Assembly (NCBI GenBank): GCA_949152475.1
Contig: OX424570.1
Location: forward strand, 9,908,181-9,972,180
Direction of reading: 5' to 3'
DNA length: 64,000 nucleotides
Source: Terebella lapidaria
Lineage: Eukaryota > Annelida > Polychaeta > Terebellida > Terebellidae
Below the pieces are notes generated by a model that was not told where the DNA came from, ran no database searches, and worked only from the letters and a program-made list of their open reading frames with translations. This document shows positions 22,925-35,560 of this stretch, piece by piece; within the stretch, counting starts at the first letter, position 1; every line of letters begins with the position of its first letter. The position numbers and the translations under genes are program-made.

Positions 22925-25325
22925 ATGACCATGCCCGTGATGACCCTGTCCCTGGTGTTGAAGGAGGTGAGTCTGCTGCAGACCCCAAATCAGGTTCCAG
23001 TCAGTTGGCGAGTGACGTAGGCCCTGGCCCTGGTCAAGGTGCAGATGCAGTGGTGAAGCCATTGACTGTCATGATGTGTAACCTATGCTGTGATGCATCA
23101 AAAATTGACGCAAGTGTTCTAGTAAAGAACACATTCATAACTGGGTGTAACAGCTTCAAACTGGAAACAATCAAGTTACATGAAGCCTCAGCAAACCATC
23201 TGAAGGTGGTGAAGATTGCTTCAGCATTGACGAAACCCAAGGAGACACCAGCCTTTCGTATGATATGTGACCTGAACCAGGACATCTTGAAAAAGTTATC
23301 CATCATAATTCGAACATGCCATACACTCGCAAAAAAATCACATGGAATATGAATGGCAGTGCGAGCTAGACCCAGCGAAGGGATTTCATCTGGGGGAACA
23401 CCTATCGTAATGCAGACTATGGACGAATGTAAGAATCAATCTATTACCACCAATAGTCAGATTTTGATAATGCCAATAACAAACGTAATATAAAACATTT
23501 TGCAATAGAAACAAAAATCCCGACCAACTTAACTCCCGTTTACAGATCATCGAAATACAATGTGCAGAACTTATTGAAAATGACCATGAACGTGATCACC
23601 GTGTCAAAATTGGGATAAACATTGATGGAAGAAACCTTATTTCTGGGGAGTTCAGCCCTCACAAATATTTGTGAAGTACATAAATTTGTAGTAGTATCTC
23701 GGACATCGTATCATCCCCCTCAGTTATTATATATATGCGTTATGTTGCAGAAATTGCATTTTTCTTACCGTGTGTTGATCTTCCTTCCAAAAAATCTGAG
23801 CACAAGTCGGTGACAATAACATGACCTGACCCCTAGACAAAAGAACTAGGTCAGTCACCGCCTTAAGATATGTTGCAAGGTGTCTATGTCTATGCACAAA
23901 CGAGGCCTGTATGCACTACTCCAACAGGAACAGAAGGAACTTACGTTGGTACACTGATTCGCACACCGTCTAGAACTCGCACTGAAAGACAGCATGAAGA
24001 CATCAAATCTGTATGAGAAAGTGCAGAATCTTCTTTGTGGACTTTATACGTTCTATCATAGAAGCGCCCTGAATCGGAGAATGTTGAAGAGGAGTTTTGC
24101 AAGCCTTGGTTTGAAGCCTTACATGCCAACTCGTGTCGGAGGCACACGTTGGGTCGGCCACGTCCTGAGAGCCCTGCAAAACTGCAACAAAGGATACCCT
24201 GCTATTGTACAACACATGCAACAGGTACTGCTTCACAGTGATGTTTTTCTTCCTCAAAATACCACTTATAATATATGTACATTCAATTTTCAATACTTAC
24301 CTGTACCAATCTTTTGCTCACAAACTAATACTCACCAAATGTAGTGCAAGTTCAATACTTACCGAAACAATACGTATCGGATTAAATTTGTGATTGCAAT
24401 CGTGTAATCGAAGAATGATTACATCATGACATCATCACTTATATCATAATTATTATAATTTTGATTATATTAATATTTTTAGATCAGTGACACGGAAGGT
24501 GCCCCGAACAAGACATCTAAAGACAAGGCCAAGGGTTTCTTGAAGCAGCTGCAAAGCGAAGATGTTATTCTCTTCATGCACCTGCTCTTGGACATCTGTG
24601 AACCACTGAAACGACTGTCCTCAGTGTTTCAGAGAACAGCAAGCACTGTTGGAGATGTACATTCAAACCTGAAGATAACTTTGGCAATTGTGAAGAAGTT
24701 GAACTCAAAGTAAAACAATCAACAATGATTTGGTATTTTGGTTGACGGATTTTATTCAATAAAGGTACATTACATGTATGTGAACATCCACTATAATGAT
24801 AAATAGTTAAAGACAGTACGCTGAAGTTACAAATTAACAAGGTAATAAAGATTGAATAACAAGATGACTGGTGAAATGACTAGATTTTGGGTGTTTAGAT
24901 TGAATTTGGAATGGAATCACAATCATTCATGCCCGAATCTGAACCATCCACATTGGCACATTGACAACACGAATACATATTACTGATCGTTATAACACTG
25001 ACACATATCTTCCGGTAAAAAGTGACGGGCTTTATCTTCATATGGCATCATCAAGCGCAGAAGTCCAAAGAGGCTTCAGCCAGGTTAAATTGATCAAGAC
25101 TGACATTCGATCATGCCTAAACGAAGCCCGTTTCAATGACTCGATGGCCATCAAGATGCTCTCATCCTCAACTGACTTACAGACTGAAGAGAAAATTCAT
25201 CTGGGAATAAGTCTGGGGTCAGGCCCCGCAGACCCCTTCTGAAAGACAATCACAAACAGTCGACCTGTGTTAGACCTGCTGTCAGTCCTGTGTCATCAGC
25301 GTCAGACTCTGAGAGTGATTCAGAA
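22925..25325 (+). pseudogene. hAT-type transposase relic, ZNF862-like
   Basis: Separated plus-strand blocks match the order of ZNF862/C17orf113-like, hAT-derived proteins. (1) 22925-23352: acidic leader, then a TTF-like zinc-binding stretch (MMCNLCCDASK, NTFITGCNSFKL, LHEASANHLKVV). (2) about 23950-24225: FAHRLELALKDSMKTSNLYE, LLCGLYTFYH, MPTRVGGTRWVGHVLRAL. (3) 24481-24711: FLKQLQSEDVILFMHLLLDI, CEPLKRLSSVFQRTAST. (4) about 25050-25200: GFSQVKLIKTDIRSCLNEAR, the hAT dimerisation-like end. Blocks are separated by stops, and a small repeat is inserted near 23430-23500, so it is not a working gene as read. Some gaps may be introns (an 'atttttag' acceptor precedes block 3). No hAT terminal repeats or 8-bp duplication found. 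Confidence 0.65.
23428..23500. repeat. Small dispersed repeat inside the hAT relic
   Basis: taagaatcaatctattacca followed by ccaatagtcag...aacgtaatata matches, in inverted orientation, the segment at 12380-12440. Confidence 0.45.
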
Positions 25326-25510
25326 TCTTTATGAAATTATTAACATGATATCTTGCTATGTGAATGTGATTGATAAGTAAAATGTTTAGTTAACTCTCCG
25401 TCTGTGTTTGCTTGTATTCAAATATGTCTGTCCATGTTATTGTAGTCATACAGATCAAACACACACAAACAGTAATCGTCATAAAAGTAAGGACCACCTA
25501 AGTTTTGTTA

Positions 25511-25542
25511 AGGGCCACCATCTGGGAAAAGATGGTGGCCCT
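25511..25542. other. Perfect 13-bp hairpin
   Basis: agggccaccatct (25511-25523), a six-base loop, then agatggtggccct (25530-25542). It stands about 190 bases after the last hAT block and may be a transposon end structure or a chance inverted repeat. From here to about 26980 I see no gene. Confidence 0.6.
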
Positions 25543-26984
25543 GCTGTCCATCAATCAATTCTGGTTAAGCTGGACCCATGATTGATTCCTCTATATATAT
25601 GTTAAACTTATGAATCGTGAAATAATACAGCATTGATCAAGACAGTATAGTGTTCATTCGTCATCACTGTTAATTAATTGCTGTATGATATGCGCAGTAT
25701 CTCTGTAATGCATGTAGACAGCAGTCAACCAGAACCGACGGGGTGCAACCGAAATAGTGTATGTCCATAGAAAATAAGATAAATAGATGAACGTCATGCC
25801 AAGATATACGCTTGGTGTTATGTTCTGGTGTTAAGTAAACCAGTCGGTGGGTTTTAATACATTTTATGATAACATTGAAGAATGACTGCCCGGACATTAG
25901 ATCAGCATGTGATATCTTGCATTGTGAATACCTCCGAATGTATCTATTCAAAATGATTTCTATTTGGAGGCTTTGTCATTTAGTCCAAAATCTATGAAAG
26001 GTATTGTCATCCGTATGACATATTAGAATCTGTTTGCACTTGAGTAGCGACATGATGAACATTACTTTTGAATAAGCACACGGAACACATTGGCAAAACC
26101 CCGGGTAATACTAGATCTGCATCATTATGTTATGATATTCACAAATGGAGGCAATGTTGATATAAAGCTGGCTATATATTTGGTCTATATTTTTCTTCCT
26201 ATACACGAACGTATAAAAGCACAAATGTATACCAGCAAACATACAAATTCCAATTCCTAGACCGAATCCATGGACGAAGTTTACAAGTTCAGTATAAGTG
26301 GTCAAATCCGAGGGATACTATCAGTGTTATAGTCAGAGCCATGTGAATACCACATGTTTAAATTTGTACTCTAAAAAAATTGTACTATAAAAAATGTCTT
26401 CGCCTAAATAATCTCATTTCATAAGATTGTGAATGGGAATCTAATAATTTGTCATTGTGCACATTATCGAGGTGACACAGGAATTCATTGCGTCTTGTGA
26501 ATGAAAAAGACCTTTATTACATATTACACTATAATTGATCACATTTTTACCGCCACCTGAGTGCGCACTTTACTCGTAAAGGCGAATTTAGATTAAAGAA
26601 AGTAGATTAAAGAAATAAATTTCGAAAAAATAAGGATCTCCAAAGGAGGTGTCACCATTTTTAAAAAAAAAATATAGTCGAATCGAGACATGGTGAATAC
26701 ATTAGCCTATCATAAATATTGGCAGTCAGTAGTGCGACCGACAGTTAGTATAAATTACTGCCCATGTATTATATGCACTGCGGAATTTCATTAAAATTAG
26801 TTGGGTAACAACGAAGTCATTTGAGGGATAAAATAACTAATTTCAGCTCATTCGATGAATTTATGTCAAAGTCAAATAATATATAAAGACATTTCCTTAT
26901 TGCTGTATTTGTTTACTGTAATCAATGATCACAGTGAACAAATAATACAGTGAACAAGTAATCGATATAAACTCCCAAAGACCT

Positions 26985-27101
26985 TATATAAGCCAGTGTT
27001 TGGGGAATACATTTCATTGCGTGTGTACCTTGACAGAAGAGCACCCACAAGATCATAATCTTGACGTTCAGACTCCGACAAGAAGGGCAGAACACTGAAA
27101 A
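26985..27101 (+). promoter_or_regulatory. TATA box and probable 5' leader of the Pro/Arg peptide gene
   Basis: TATATAAG at 26985-26992 is followed by about 100 bases of leader that could end at a donor-like gaaaaag|gttggt near 27101. The coding exon begins with ATG at 27371 directly after a ccgaccag acceptor. This mirrors the layout of the 18-kb and 61-kb genes. Confidence 0.45.
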
Positions 27102-27370
27102 AGGTTGGTCGCACTGAACATATGGTAAGCCGCAATTGTTTGCTCGTTAATGAGCACTTTTCCAGAGCCGATAAAGCAGCAAATGCAGATGAATCACTAT
27201 CAAACAATCAATCAATCGATCAATTGATTAATCAGTTAGTTCAGGTAATGAAAACTGGCTCAAGGTACATGTACATGATGTTTTCGACAATAAATTATAC
27301 TTAAATATGAAATTTAGTGGCATTGATTGCACCATACACTCATATTATTTTTTTCCAATTATCCGACCAG

Positions 27371-28016
27371 ATGAGGGCGACAACACTGACCATGTGTGCG
27401 CTGGTTCTGGTGGTAGCTGTGGTTGCAATGGTGGGAGCCTGCCCCAAACCTCCACCCCCACGCTACCGTTATCCGCATGCCGCACGTACGTGGATGAGTG
27501 TTCTGAGCTGGCGAATATCGTTATGATAATACACAATTGATGACTTAATTCCAACTGAAAGTCATATGCTTCATACAAACAGACTGGACCGGACCTAACT
27601 ATGTATTCAAAACTCGGACTTCATATTTATGTACCTGTAGTTCCTGTTGTATGCATATACCCATAATCGAACCATGGTTTACCCAGCTAAATATGGACTG
27701 AGTGAGTAGTATAGTAAGGTAGTATGATGTGTTTGCTCTCCTTATCAGGGATTCCCGCTCCGGGACGCGGCAGGGACAATCTAAATCCAGTGACATTTGA
27801 CTTCGAGTCACCTGAAGGGGTATGTTCATGCAAACTGATAATACAATTTCGTAAATAAAAAAGGATTATAAATTATAGTTTTTGCTACCACAAGCGCATC
27901 AAAATGTGACACTGGTTTTCGAAATGAACAATTAACTTTCACAGGCAGATGACTTCCGGCGCCTGGCCCAGTATTTTGCAGAGATGGAGTCTCCTGAAGG
28001 ACGTGACGACCAATAG
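27371..28016 (+). CDS. Secreted Pro/Arg-rich peptide precursor with duplicated ESPEG motif
   Basis: Exons 27371-27485, 27749-27819 and 27945-28016 join in phases 1 and 0 to give 85 residues. Residues 1-23 are a signal peptide (MRATTLTMCALVLVVAVVAM). The mature start is CPKPPPPRYRYPHAA, followed by RIPAPGRGRDN: Pro-, Arg- and Tyr-rich and basic. Exon 2 ends FDFESPEG; exon 3 reads ADDFRRLAQYFAEMESPEGR then DDQ, so ESPEG occurs once per exon, suggesting an old internal duplication. The amphipathic DDFRRLAQYF segment is similar in kind to exon 3 of the other peptide genes here. AATAAA at 28055-28060. Pro/Arg-rich secreted peptides are often antimicrobial; that role is inferred. A broken copy of exons 2-3 lies at 41335-41632. 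Confidence 0.65.
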
Positions 28017-28310
28017 AAGGATTTATTGTAAACATGCGATGAAATTGTCATGAAAATAAACTGTAAATCATCCACAATCATCATACATTAGTGTTGTGTT
28101 GCTAAACCTGAGAACAAACACCACAACAAGTTTGTAGGGAAATCTTATTAGGGAATGAATTACTTTTCATGTAATAGGCTCTGTAAGTCTTGTTCGTCTC
28201 AAGTCGTCAAATAACGTAAATGGGTACGTAATGTAGTACTTACGGGTCCGAACAGTGCCACGTGGTCATTTTTGCCGGGTTGCCGTGGGTTCAGAAGCAC
28301 CACAAAAAAA

Positions 28311-29242
28311 GATGATTTGGAACAGAATAATAAACTTTTTTTATGTTCCATAAAATAGCTCTCCGTTACTTATTTGTGTTGAGTATAGCACGAAAGATTT
28401 GAATGACTCAAATTGCTTCTTATTTACATAGTGTTTTATAGTGTGATTTTCGCCCCAAAAATTGCTGATGATTGAATTTTATTGGTGATGTTATGATATA
28501 AATGATGCCAGAAACACACGACAACACATACGGCCCACGAAACAGTGCATAAGTAGTATACTTCTACAGTTTTTCACAATCAATATCACCTTTTCTCTAT
28601 AAAAGATACTGTGTCTGAAATATACAAACACTGCATATTCACGCTCTATATTGAGCAGGAAATATTCGATGAAACTCTGAATAGACCAGCTCATGCCAAC
28701 TAGTATCTGTTGAAATTTGTGAAGTGGGTTTCTTGTGTATCTCCGATAAATTGCTTTTATATAGTGTAAAACCGCTGATGATTTGGAACAGAATAATAAA
28801 CTTTTTTTATGTTCCATAAAATAGCTCTCCGTTACTTATTTGTGTTGAATATAGCACGATAGATTTGAATGACTCAAATTGCTTCTTATTTACATAGTGT
28901 TTTATAGTGTGATTTTCGCCCCAAAAATTGCTGATGATTGAATTTTATTGGTGATGTTATGATATAAATGATGCCAGAAACACACGACAACACATACGGC
29001 CCACGAAACAGTGCATAAGTAGTATACTTCTACAGTTTTTCACAATCAATATCACCTTTTCTCTATAAAAGATACTGTGTCTGAAATATACAAACACTGC
29101 ATATTCACGCTCTGTATTGAGCAGGAAATATTCGATGAAACTCTGAATAGACCAGCTCATGCCAACTAGTATCTGTTGAAATTTGTGAAGTGGGTTTCTT
29201 GTGTATCTCCGATAAATTGCATTTATATAGTGTAAAACCGCG
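28311..29242. repeat. 466-bp tandem duplication
   Basis: Copy 1 (28311-28776) and copy 2 (28777-29242) both begin gatgatttggaacagaataa and differ at only a handful of bases. Neither copy has a convincing gene; the minus-strand frames of 67-108 codons inside are shared because the DNA is duplicated. Confidence 0.9.
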
Positions 29243-30854
29243 TGTATCCAAATTACATGATTGGGCCGAAAATTTGGCGGGAAATTCGAATGGTCCCAAA
29301 ATTATGAAATAACGCAAAATAACGTGACGTCTCAATATAATGACCCAAGTTGAATGATCCAGTCCAGTTAATAACTTCCGACGATCGAGAAGCCAATTTC
29401 CTCGCTACTTCAAGATTAGATAATTAAAATCAAATTTCCTCAAAATCACATTACAACACAAATAAGTAGCACATATTTCGCAAGAAAAAAAAACAACCAT
29501 GATCTTTTTTGTTGAATGTGCAACTAAACACCTTTTTGCAAGAATAATGGGCACCTCGACAGAAATTGCGGGTGAAAATCAAATTACGCATGGACACGCT
29601 CCACCCCAGTATGGTATTAGGGTGCTGAATAATAATTTCAGAGTAATTATATTACGAGTTCATGGTTTCGAGTTTCTTCTTTTGTTTAAACTGACCAATA
29701 GGCTTTAGTTGAATATCATTTTTTATGAACCTTCATCCTTAAATGTGTTTGTGTTTAGTCAGCCTCAAGTACTGGTTCAGTTCTCATTTGTCCCCGTTTC
29801 CGCACACGTAACATCAAGTTCTGCTGTTGTGATGCTTGTCGTCTGTAATGCTGATGTGGAACATGACAACCTAACGACATCCACATTTTCGTTCTGGTTC
29901 GTTCTTATACCTAGTAGTTCGTTGCTAATCTGTGTGAATTCTTTGCAGTTCATTCTATTTTCCTTGATCATATACATGTTCCGTTGCAGTTCATTTGACA
30001 CCCTCGCATGTCTCCACATTATTCGCCGTTGGTTACTGTCCTTTGCTGGGATTAAGAGCGATTATCGTTCTACATCGTCATACATCAATTTCGTTGGTCC
30101 CTCGCTAACATAACCATACTGCTTGGCACTGGGCCTAACTTCAAGCTGAATAGCACAAATATTCCCCGGTATTCTTTGTGATTCGCACCGATATTCGTAC
30201 TGATAACCACTTTATATATCAATAAAATAAGCATCAGTATGTTGATGAAAACTATAACGTAAGAGGTTGTTGACATTTCCGATTTTACACATGTATACTG
30301 TATTTTGTTTCTTGGTCAAGAAATCATCAAGTGAGTTAATTAGGTGATATAGTCGATGTGAGTCTGGTGTACATCGAAAATGATGCATTTTCAGTGAGTG
30401 AAACTTATTTGTGCTATTTAAAAAAACTAAAACTAGCAATTTTAGTGTAAGACCACAGGAATTCACATTCGTCGTCATTTCGTCACCTTCTATTTGAAAC
30501 ACACGTTCACAGTTTATACCCCCCTCCCGATTATGATTTATAATATCATTTTGCATGTATTGCATTTTATTTATGTGTCTCAACATATGTTTTATCAGAA
30601 TATTGTGGATGGCGAAGAAACTCGTGCTGATGGGCCACCATTCGAATAGATATTCCAGGAACACACAAGGAAAGCTATATGTAATCACATTGCAATCCAT
30701 GATCGATTGTACCAGCGATTGTTAACTTAAACAATTGTTAAATTGTTAACTTGTCAGATGTTATTTGAAATATACTGAATCATTGTGAATCCGTGAGTTA
30801 AACTTCAGATCGGTTAATCCTATTTGTTTGAACAACAAACAATGTTTAAGATGA
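29243..30854. other. No assigned gene; possible decayed coding sequence on minus strand
   Basis: At 29777-30110 the minus strand reads MWRHARVSNELQRNMYMIKE, MNCKEFTQISNELLGIR and, upstream beyond a stop, EGPTKLMYDDVER, which has protein-like composition but matches no family I know. It could be a mobile-element ORF remnant. A 162-codon minus frame at 30212-30700 has no domain or signal peptide. Neither is called as a gene. Confidence 0.35.
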
Positions 30855-32250
30855 AAAAAAAACAAAATGAATAATAACTGGAATGTAGCAAGTTCTGGCA
30901 CACATTAAATGGACTAACTACGAAAATAAACAATTTATTTTCTACGAACTATATTTCATAACGAACATGGGAAATTAGCTGAGTGGTATGTACTCACAAA
31001 TAGTACGGATACGATCACTCCAGCAGGACATATTTGAGCAGGCGTTTCACGCGGGTTTTTGAATGGAAATATAGGCATTGTATCCATAACATGCAGAGGT
31101 GGACTCCACGCACACCAAACTGAATCATCGGTTATTTTTTCTTAGCTACATTCTACATACAGAGACAAACTGGAATTGATGGATAGGAGATGGTGTCTGA
31201 CATCAAAACTAACCAAAAAATGTTGGCAAAATAGAAACAATCAAAACAAGACCTTTGGTTAACCGTTTTGTGTCAAATTGAAGTTATCTACACACATAAA
31301 AATGGGTAATATATGGCCAGGTGGAGATCACTCACCAAATCATTGCTCAGCATGCCTAAGATCGGCTCAAGGAAACCTGGGCATCGGAAATACTGCATAA
31401 TAGAATATGTTTTATGCAAAATATCAGGTTTTACACAGAACTCTATCACTTTGGCCATTTTTTTTAATATCCCCAACTTTTTCGAATAGTGTACAAATTG
31501 CTAACTCAAATCCATCGATAATGTCCTAACATATAGTTTCGGGGGCAGTTGTTTTAGTTATCTTCTATCCCTATGTGATGATCAATTCGATAATGAATTC
31601 GAGTGATAATGTGTTGCCACTTAATAATACTCTTCCATTGAAAGCACGTCATTATTTGCGTCTGGCACTTTTTTCAATATTCCAAGCATGCATAAAAAAC
31701 AAACGGTTAACCCTGGACATATGGAAACAAGCAGCATAAGCTTGGGCCGCAAATCCTTATGACAACTGTTCAGCCTCCAAAAGGGGGAAAATTTTATATT
31801 CTTGGATTGTCACATTCCCTGTTGTGATTCCAATATAAGTACGAACGACAGGTACAAATATTCCCACTACATTTTTTATTCACTTGTCGTGTAATATAAT
31901 GTAAATCTGATTGGTATATATAGTATAACATTTCGTTCTCGACGAATTGCAATATATTAATCAATATATTACCTTATCTATAACAAAATGACCTTAAAAT
32001 TAAGCTGAAGTAGCAGTCTCTTGAAATAACGTCAAATATTGCTGCATTTTTATGGTTAATAACAGTGACTTCATCAAGCTGATCAGATGAAATGCGTGTA
32101 AATTATTAATAAAATTAATAATAAAATGGACTTTTATACACAAGACCTCCGTAGACAATCCCGGAAGACGTGTATTTACAGTCATTGGTGTTTATTAAAT
32201 GATAAAACGGAGATATTTCGACGTTTCTTAATTCTTTGTTTCTGCCTTCT

Positions 32251-32329
32251 CAATACTGTTTATAATTATAAATATCATAAACTGTTTATGCCGTTTCAAT
32301 ACTGTTTATAATTATAAATATCATAAACA
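32251..32329. repeat. Short tandem duplication of caatactgtttataattata unit
   Basis: The unit caatactgtttataattata, continuing aatatcataaac, occurs twice, separated by a few bases. Copy 2 of the segmental duplication has one such unit plus about 190 bp of other sequence (44424-44615). Confidence 0.7.
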
Positions 32330-32505
32330 TCGAAGAGATCTTCTATGTCTATGATAATTACCTCATTCATTCAGACAGTCAATGAGTCATTTCACATATG
32401 CAACTCAATGATAACCAATATGCGATATAATACTCCGACGGAACACAAGAGTCAATGTTATCTGATGACGTAATTTGAGCAAATAATAAATAACGCAATT
32501 ATTAA

Positions 32506-33211
32506 CCTTTCCACTACTCATGGTTACGCTGCGTAACCATACCACACCCCTGCTGCTGTACTGATGGTTACGCTGCGTAACCATAACTTTGGCAACCAAT
32601 AGATGCATAGTTAACTGTCCAATGATTGTATTTAATGTTATATATACCCGAGAATGTACCTACACGCTAAACTAGCACATGCACATTGCCACTGATTTAA
32701 ATTTAGAAGCTTAATTGACTGCTTAGTTAACTGAATATATAACGTGCAATTAACCTTGTGAAGTCACAAGTACCGATTACAACGGGTCGGGCTACAGACA
32801 ATTTTGACTAAAACTGTAATATCTTCAGAACTAATCAAGATATTGACATGCTGTAAACACTATCAAAACCCACGAGATTGACTTCATCACAAGTTAAAAA
32901 GACTACAAGTAGTCAAGTATAATGTATTGGGTTATATTTCATTACAAATTCGAAAAAGGCTGCAAGATAAAAAAAGAGGAAACAACCATCTGTTTGGTCG
33001 CTAGAATTCTTTCTTGTTTCCATGGTAACCAATGACACGAGGTTGAAAATGATGCACAATATAAATAGCACACAATAATATGACTTTATTTTCACACATA
33101 ATTATTCTGAAACATCTTTAAAAAAAGTAATCAAACATATAGAAATCCTATCAATTCATTACATGAATTCGCTCAGTATGGAGGCTGAGGGGTGGGTCAG
33201 TAGCGAAAAGG
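32506..33211. mobile_element. piggyBac-type non-autonomous element, TTAA-flanked, present in only one duplicate
   Basis: TTAA at 32502-32505 and 33212-33215 flank 706 bp with inverted ends cctttccactactcatgg and (reverse complement of right end) ccttttcgctactgaccc. Copy 2 of the segmental duplication has the uninterrupted junction taacgcaattattaatcaat at about 44807-44826, an empty site with one TTAA. Two copies of a 21-nt palindrome (atggttacgctgcgtaacca, then t) lie at 32520-32540 and 32564-32584. No transposase is visible. Confidence 0.8.
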
Positions 33212-33833
33212 TTAATCAATAGATGAAATTCAATACCACATGCAACTGTCGTCACAAATCACTTCGGTCATGTAATTTTATCAAATGCGATATCGTAAAT
33301 TATTGGAAATTACACCCATATATGAATGCAGTAACTCATTACATCTCTGAGGAATTTCTATTCGTCATTGAGCTTGATGAATAATTTATGAATGAATTAA
33401 TCCATAAACAAAGGCCATACATATTAATATAAAATATAGAATATATATATATATAATATACATACATGACATGCCCAATAACATGTCCAAGATTTGACAT
33501 CATTTGATAAGCTATGCTTAGCTACTTCATCGCTCCTTGATTGACACTTGATTAGCTAACCTTCATTAGATAATTTGTAATAAACGAAGTCACTATTTAA
33601 GAAGCAGGAGATAATTTTTCCGACACATCGGCAAAAATATTAGTCGGTGCTTGGAGAACCTATTGATCGAACCATCCACTGAAGGTAAATCACTATTGTT
33701 GACAAAATTTGATATAATGATATGTATCAGTCATTTTATTATGATCATACTACGGTTTTCATCACAGAAGAATGCGCACGACCAAATGTCCGAAAGTCAC
33801 AGATTATCCGTGCCCAATCTCACTATTAATGTG

Positions 33834-33876
33834 TGCGAGGGGGTAGCTCAGTGTATGAGGTACTCGTCTCTAAACA
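33834..33876 (+). repeat. tRNA-like A-box fragment (copy 1)
   Basis: gcgagggggtagctcagtgt, then atgaggtactcgtctc, looks like the D-arm half of a tRNA or tRNA-derived SINE. No T-arm follows. The paralogous site at 45224 reads gaggggtagctcagtgtatg then aggttctggcctcgtaatg, closer to a tRNA. Not a functional tRNA. Confidence 0.35.
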
Positions 33877-34949
33877 AAAATTAAACATTCTATACTGAGT
33901 AGTCTGTGTGTTTCGTGCTGATATATTTAACCGAGACGTGTAGCATTAAGCATTTATCCCATAGTTAGTATGTATCAAATGGTAACTTGCCATTTAATAG
34001 GATACTATTATGTAGCGTGAAACTGTGGCAGCTGTAGTTAATCCTTGGGTAAATTGTCTAGTGCCTTTGTTGATCAGGTATAAGTGATAATCTTAACGCA
34101 GTCAGAAGGTGTTCTTATAGCATGACGAAGTTGAACCATGGAAGAAGCAGGGGAGCACGTCACGTAACACGCAGCCAATGCTTTCGGCCACAAATACATC
34201 AAAAATCGTGATTCTCGCACAAATATCAGTAAATCTGTGGATTTTGTGTATGTATATATAACAATTTTGAATAAGCATATTGTCGTGATATCGACGTAGC
34301 CGCTTCATGGCTGCCATGAACTACTATCGACTGGCATTATTCATGATTTTTTTTTGCTTATGTGAAAATAAAATATTTATTGTGGTGTCCTATCTGAGGC
34401 TGCATAGAAAGGAAAAGTGCCGATATGCCTAAATCAACATCCCAGTCTAAGGCCTATCATTATTGTTTCCCGTGCCTAGGCCTGAGGGTACGGAGGTAGG
34501 TCGATAACAATTCATATCCGACCATACATGTTTCTTCCATTCTGATCCCAAACCTAGGCCTATATTTTTCGCAGGATCGCTATGCAGGGATACAAATGCA
34601 AAACCATGGGCATACAGTCGTGTTTACCTTCCAGGGCGATGCTTGCCTGGTTGTTCAGAGAGTGGATTTTTTCACAGCCATCAAAACCTACTTGTCCTCT
34701 GATATCAGTTTTTTTGGCACTCCTCGTACCGCCTATATCTGCCTCATAAGTCCCCACTGAGTTTTCAATCAAATCTTTTATATGGAGGAACAATAACATT
34801 TTCTGAAGTTGCATTACTGAGATGACAGACCTTCTAATGTGCCAGTAAGTCACTCGAGGTTTTAGTATGAACATGTGGTGATGGTGTGAGATCTGTGTCT
34901 ATCATGTGCCAGGGCACGTGTCTCTACACTATGTTTACCAGCATTTTCT

Positions 34950-35560
34950 AGAATACTAGAGAAAAATGTGTTTAATAACATTATTGGACTTTTTAACAGT
35001 CAAAGTTTATTCAATGTGGTTTTCGTCAAAAACACAGTACGATATATCCCAGTATATATCCACCTAATGCATGTGCTGAAGCGCATAACTCTCCCCAAAC
35101 CAAATAATACTCTCTGTTTTCTGTGACCTCTCTAATATCTTTGACATGACGAAGCATGAAGCATTATTGAGGAAATTAGAATTTTATGGCCTCAATGGGG
35201 TTGCAAATCAATGAATAGAGAGCTATTTGTCTTATAGAAAACAATTTACCGAATTCAAAATGTTAAATAAAATGTGGTGTATTGCAAGGATCTATTTTAG
35301 GGCTGCTTCTCTATCATATACATACGTAAACGATAGTCCCAAATCTACAGATACCAGTATTCTTTCATATGCTGATGATATTTCAACATTCATGTCTCAC
35401 AGTGATATCAAGGCTCTGTTGGATAAGGCGAATACAGAAGAAGAAATAAAAATTGTACCAGTGGTTTTGTGCCAATAAGCTATCCCTGAATGCCAGAAAG
35501 ACAAAAGTCATTGTATTGAGTCAAAAAAACAAAACTTTCCACGATTTACAAACAATTTAT
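34950..35560 (+). mobile_element. LINE reverse-transcriptase fragment (Jockey/CR1-like), copy 1
   Basis: Plus-strand pieces in order: LEKCVFNN-like start, QCGFRQKHST (35010s), FCDLSNIFDMTKHEALLRKL, EFYGLNGVANQ, ESYLSYRKQFTEF, then YVNDSPKSTDTSILSYADDI (YADD catalytic motif near 35370) and STFMSHSDIKALL. These are the usual finger-palm motifs of non-LTR retrotransposon RT. Several stops and frameshifts (for example an in-frame TGA before ESYLSYRK) and absent endonuclease and 5' parts show it is long dead. Same decay is shared with the copy at 46340-46940, so it inserted before the segmental duplication. Confidence 0.75.

Noticed and set aside
26929-27207. Minus-strand frame with FLSESERQDYDLVGALLSR
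   Set aside because: It looks exon-like with a ctttttcag acceptor, but it overlaps the TATA-leader of the plus-strand peptide gene and no partner exon was found.
28491-29160. Two similar minus-strand frames (108 and 67 codons)
   Set aside because: They look conserved only because the 466-bp DNA is tandemly duplicated; the copies are too recent for this to indicate selection.
30212-30700. 162-codon minus-strand frame
   Set aside because: Length is borderline for chance in AT-rich DNA; no signal peptide, domain, splice context or codon pattern supports a gene.
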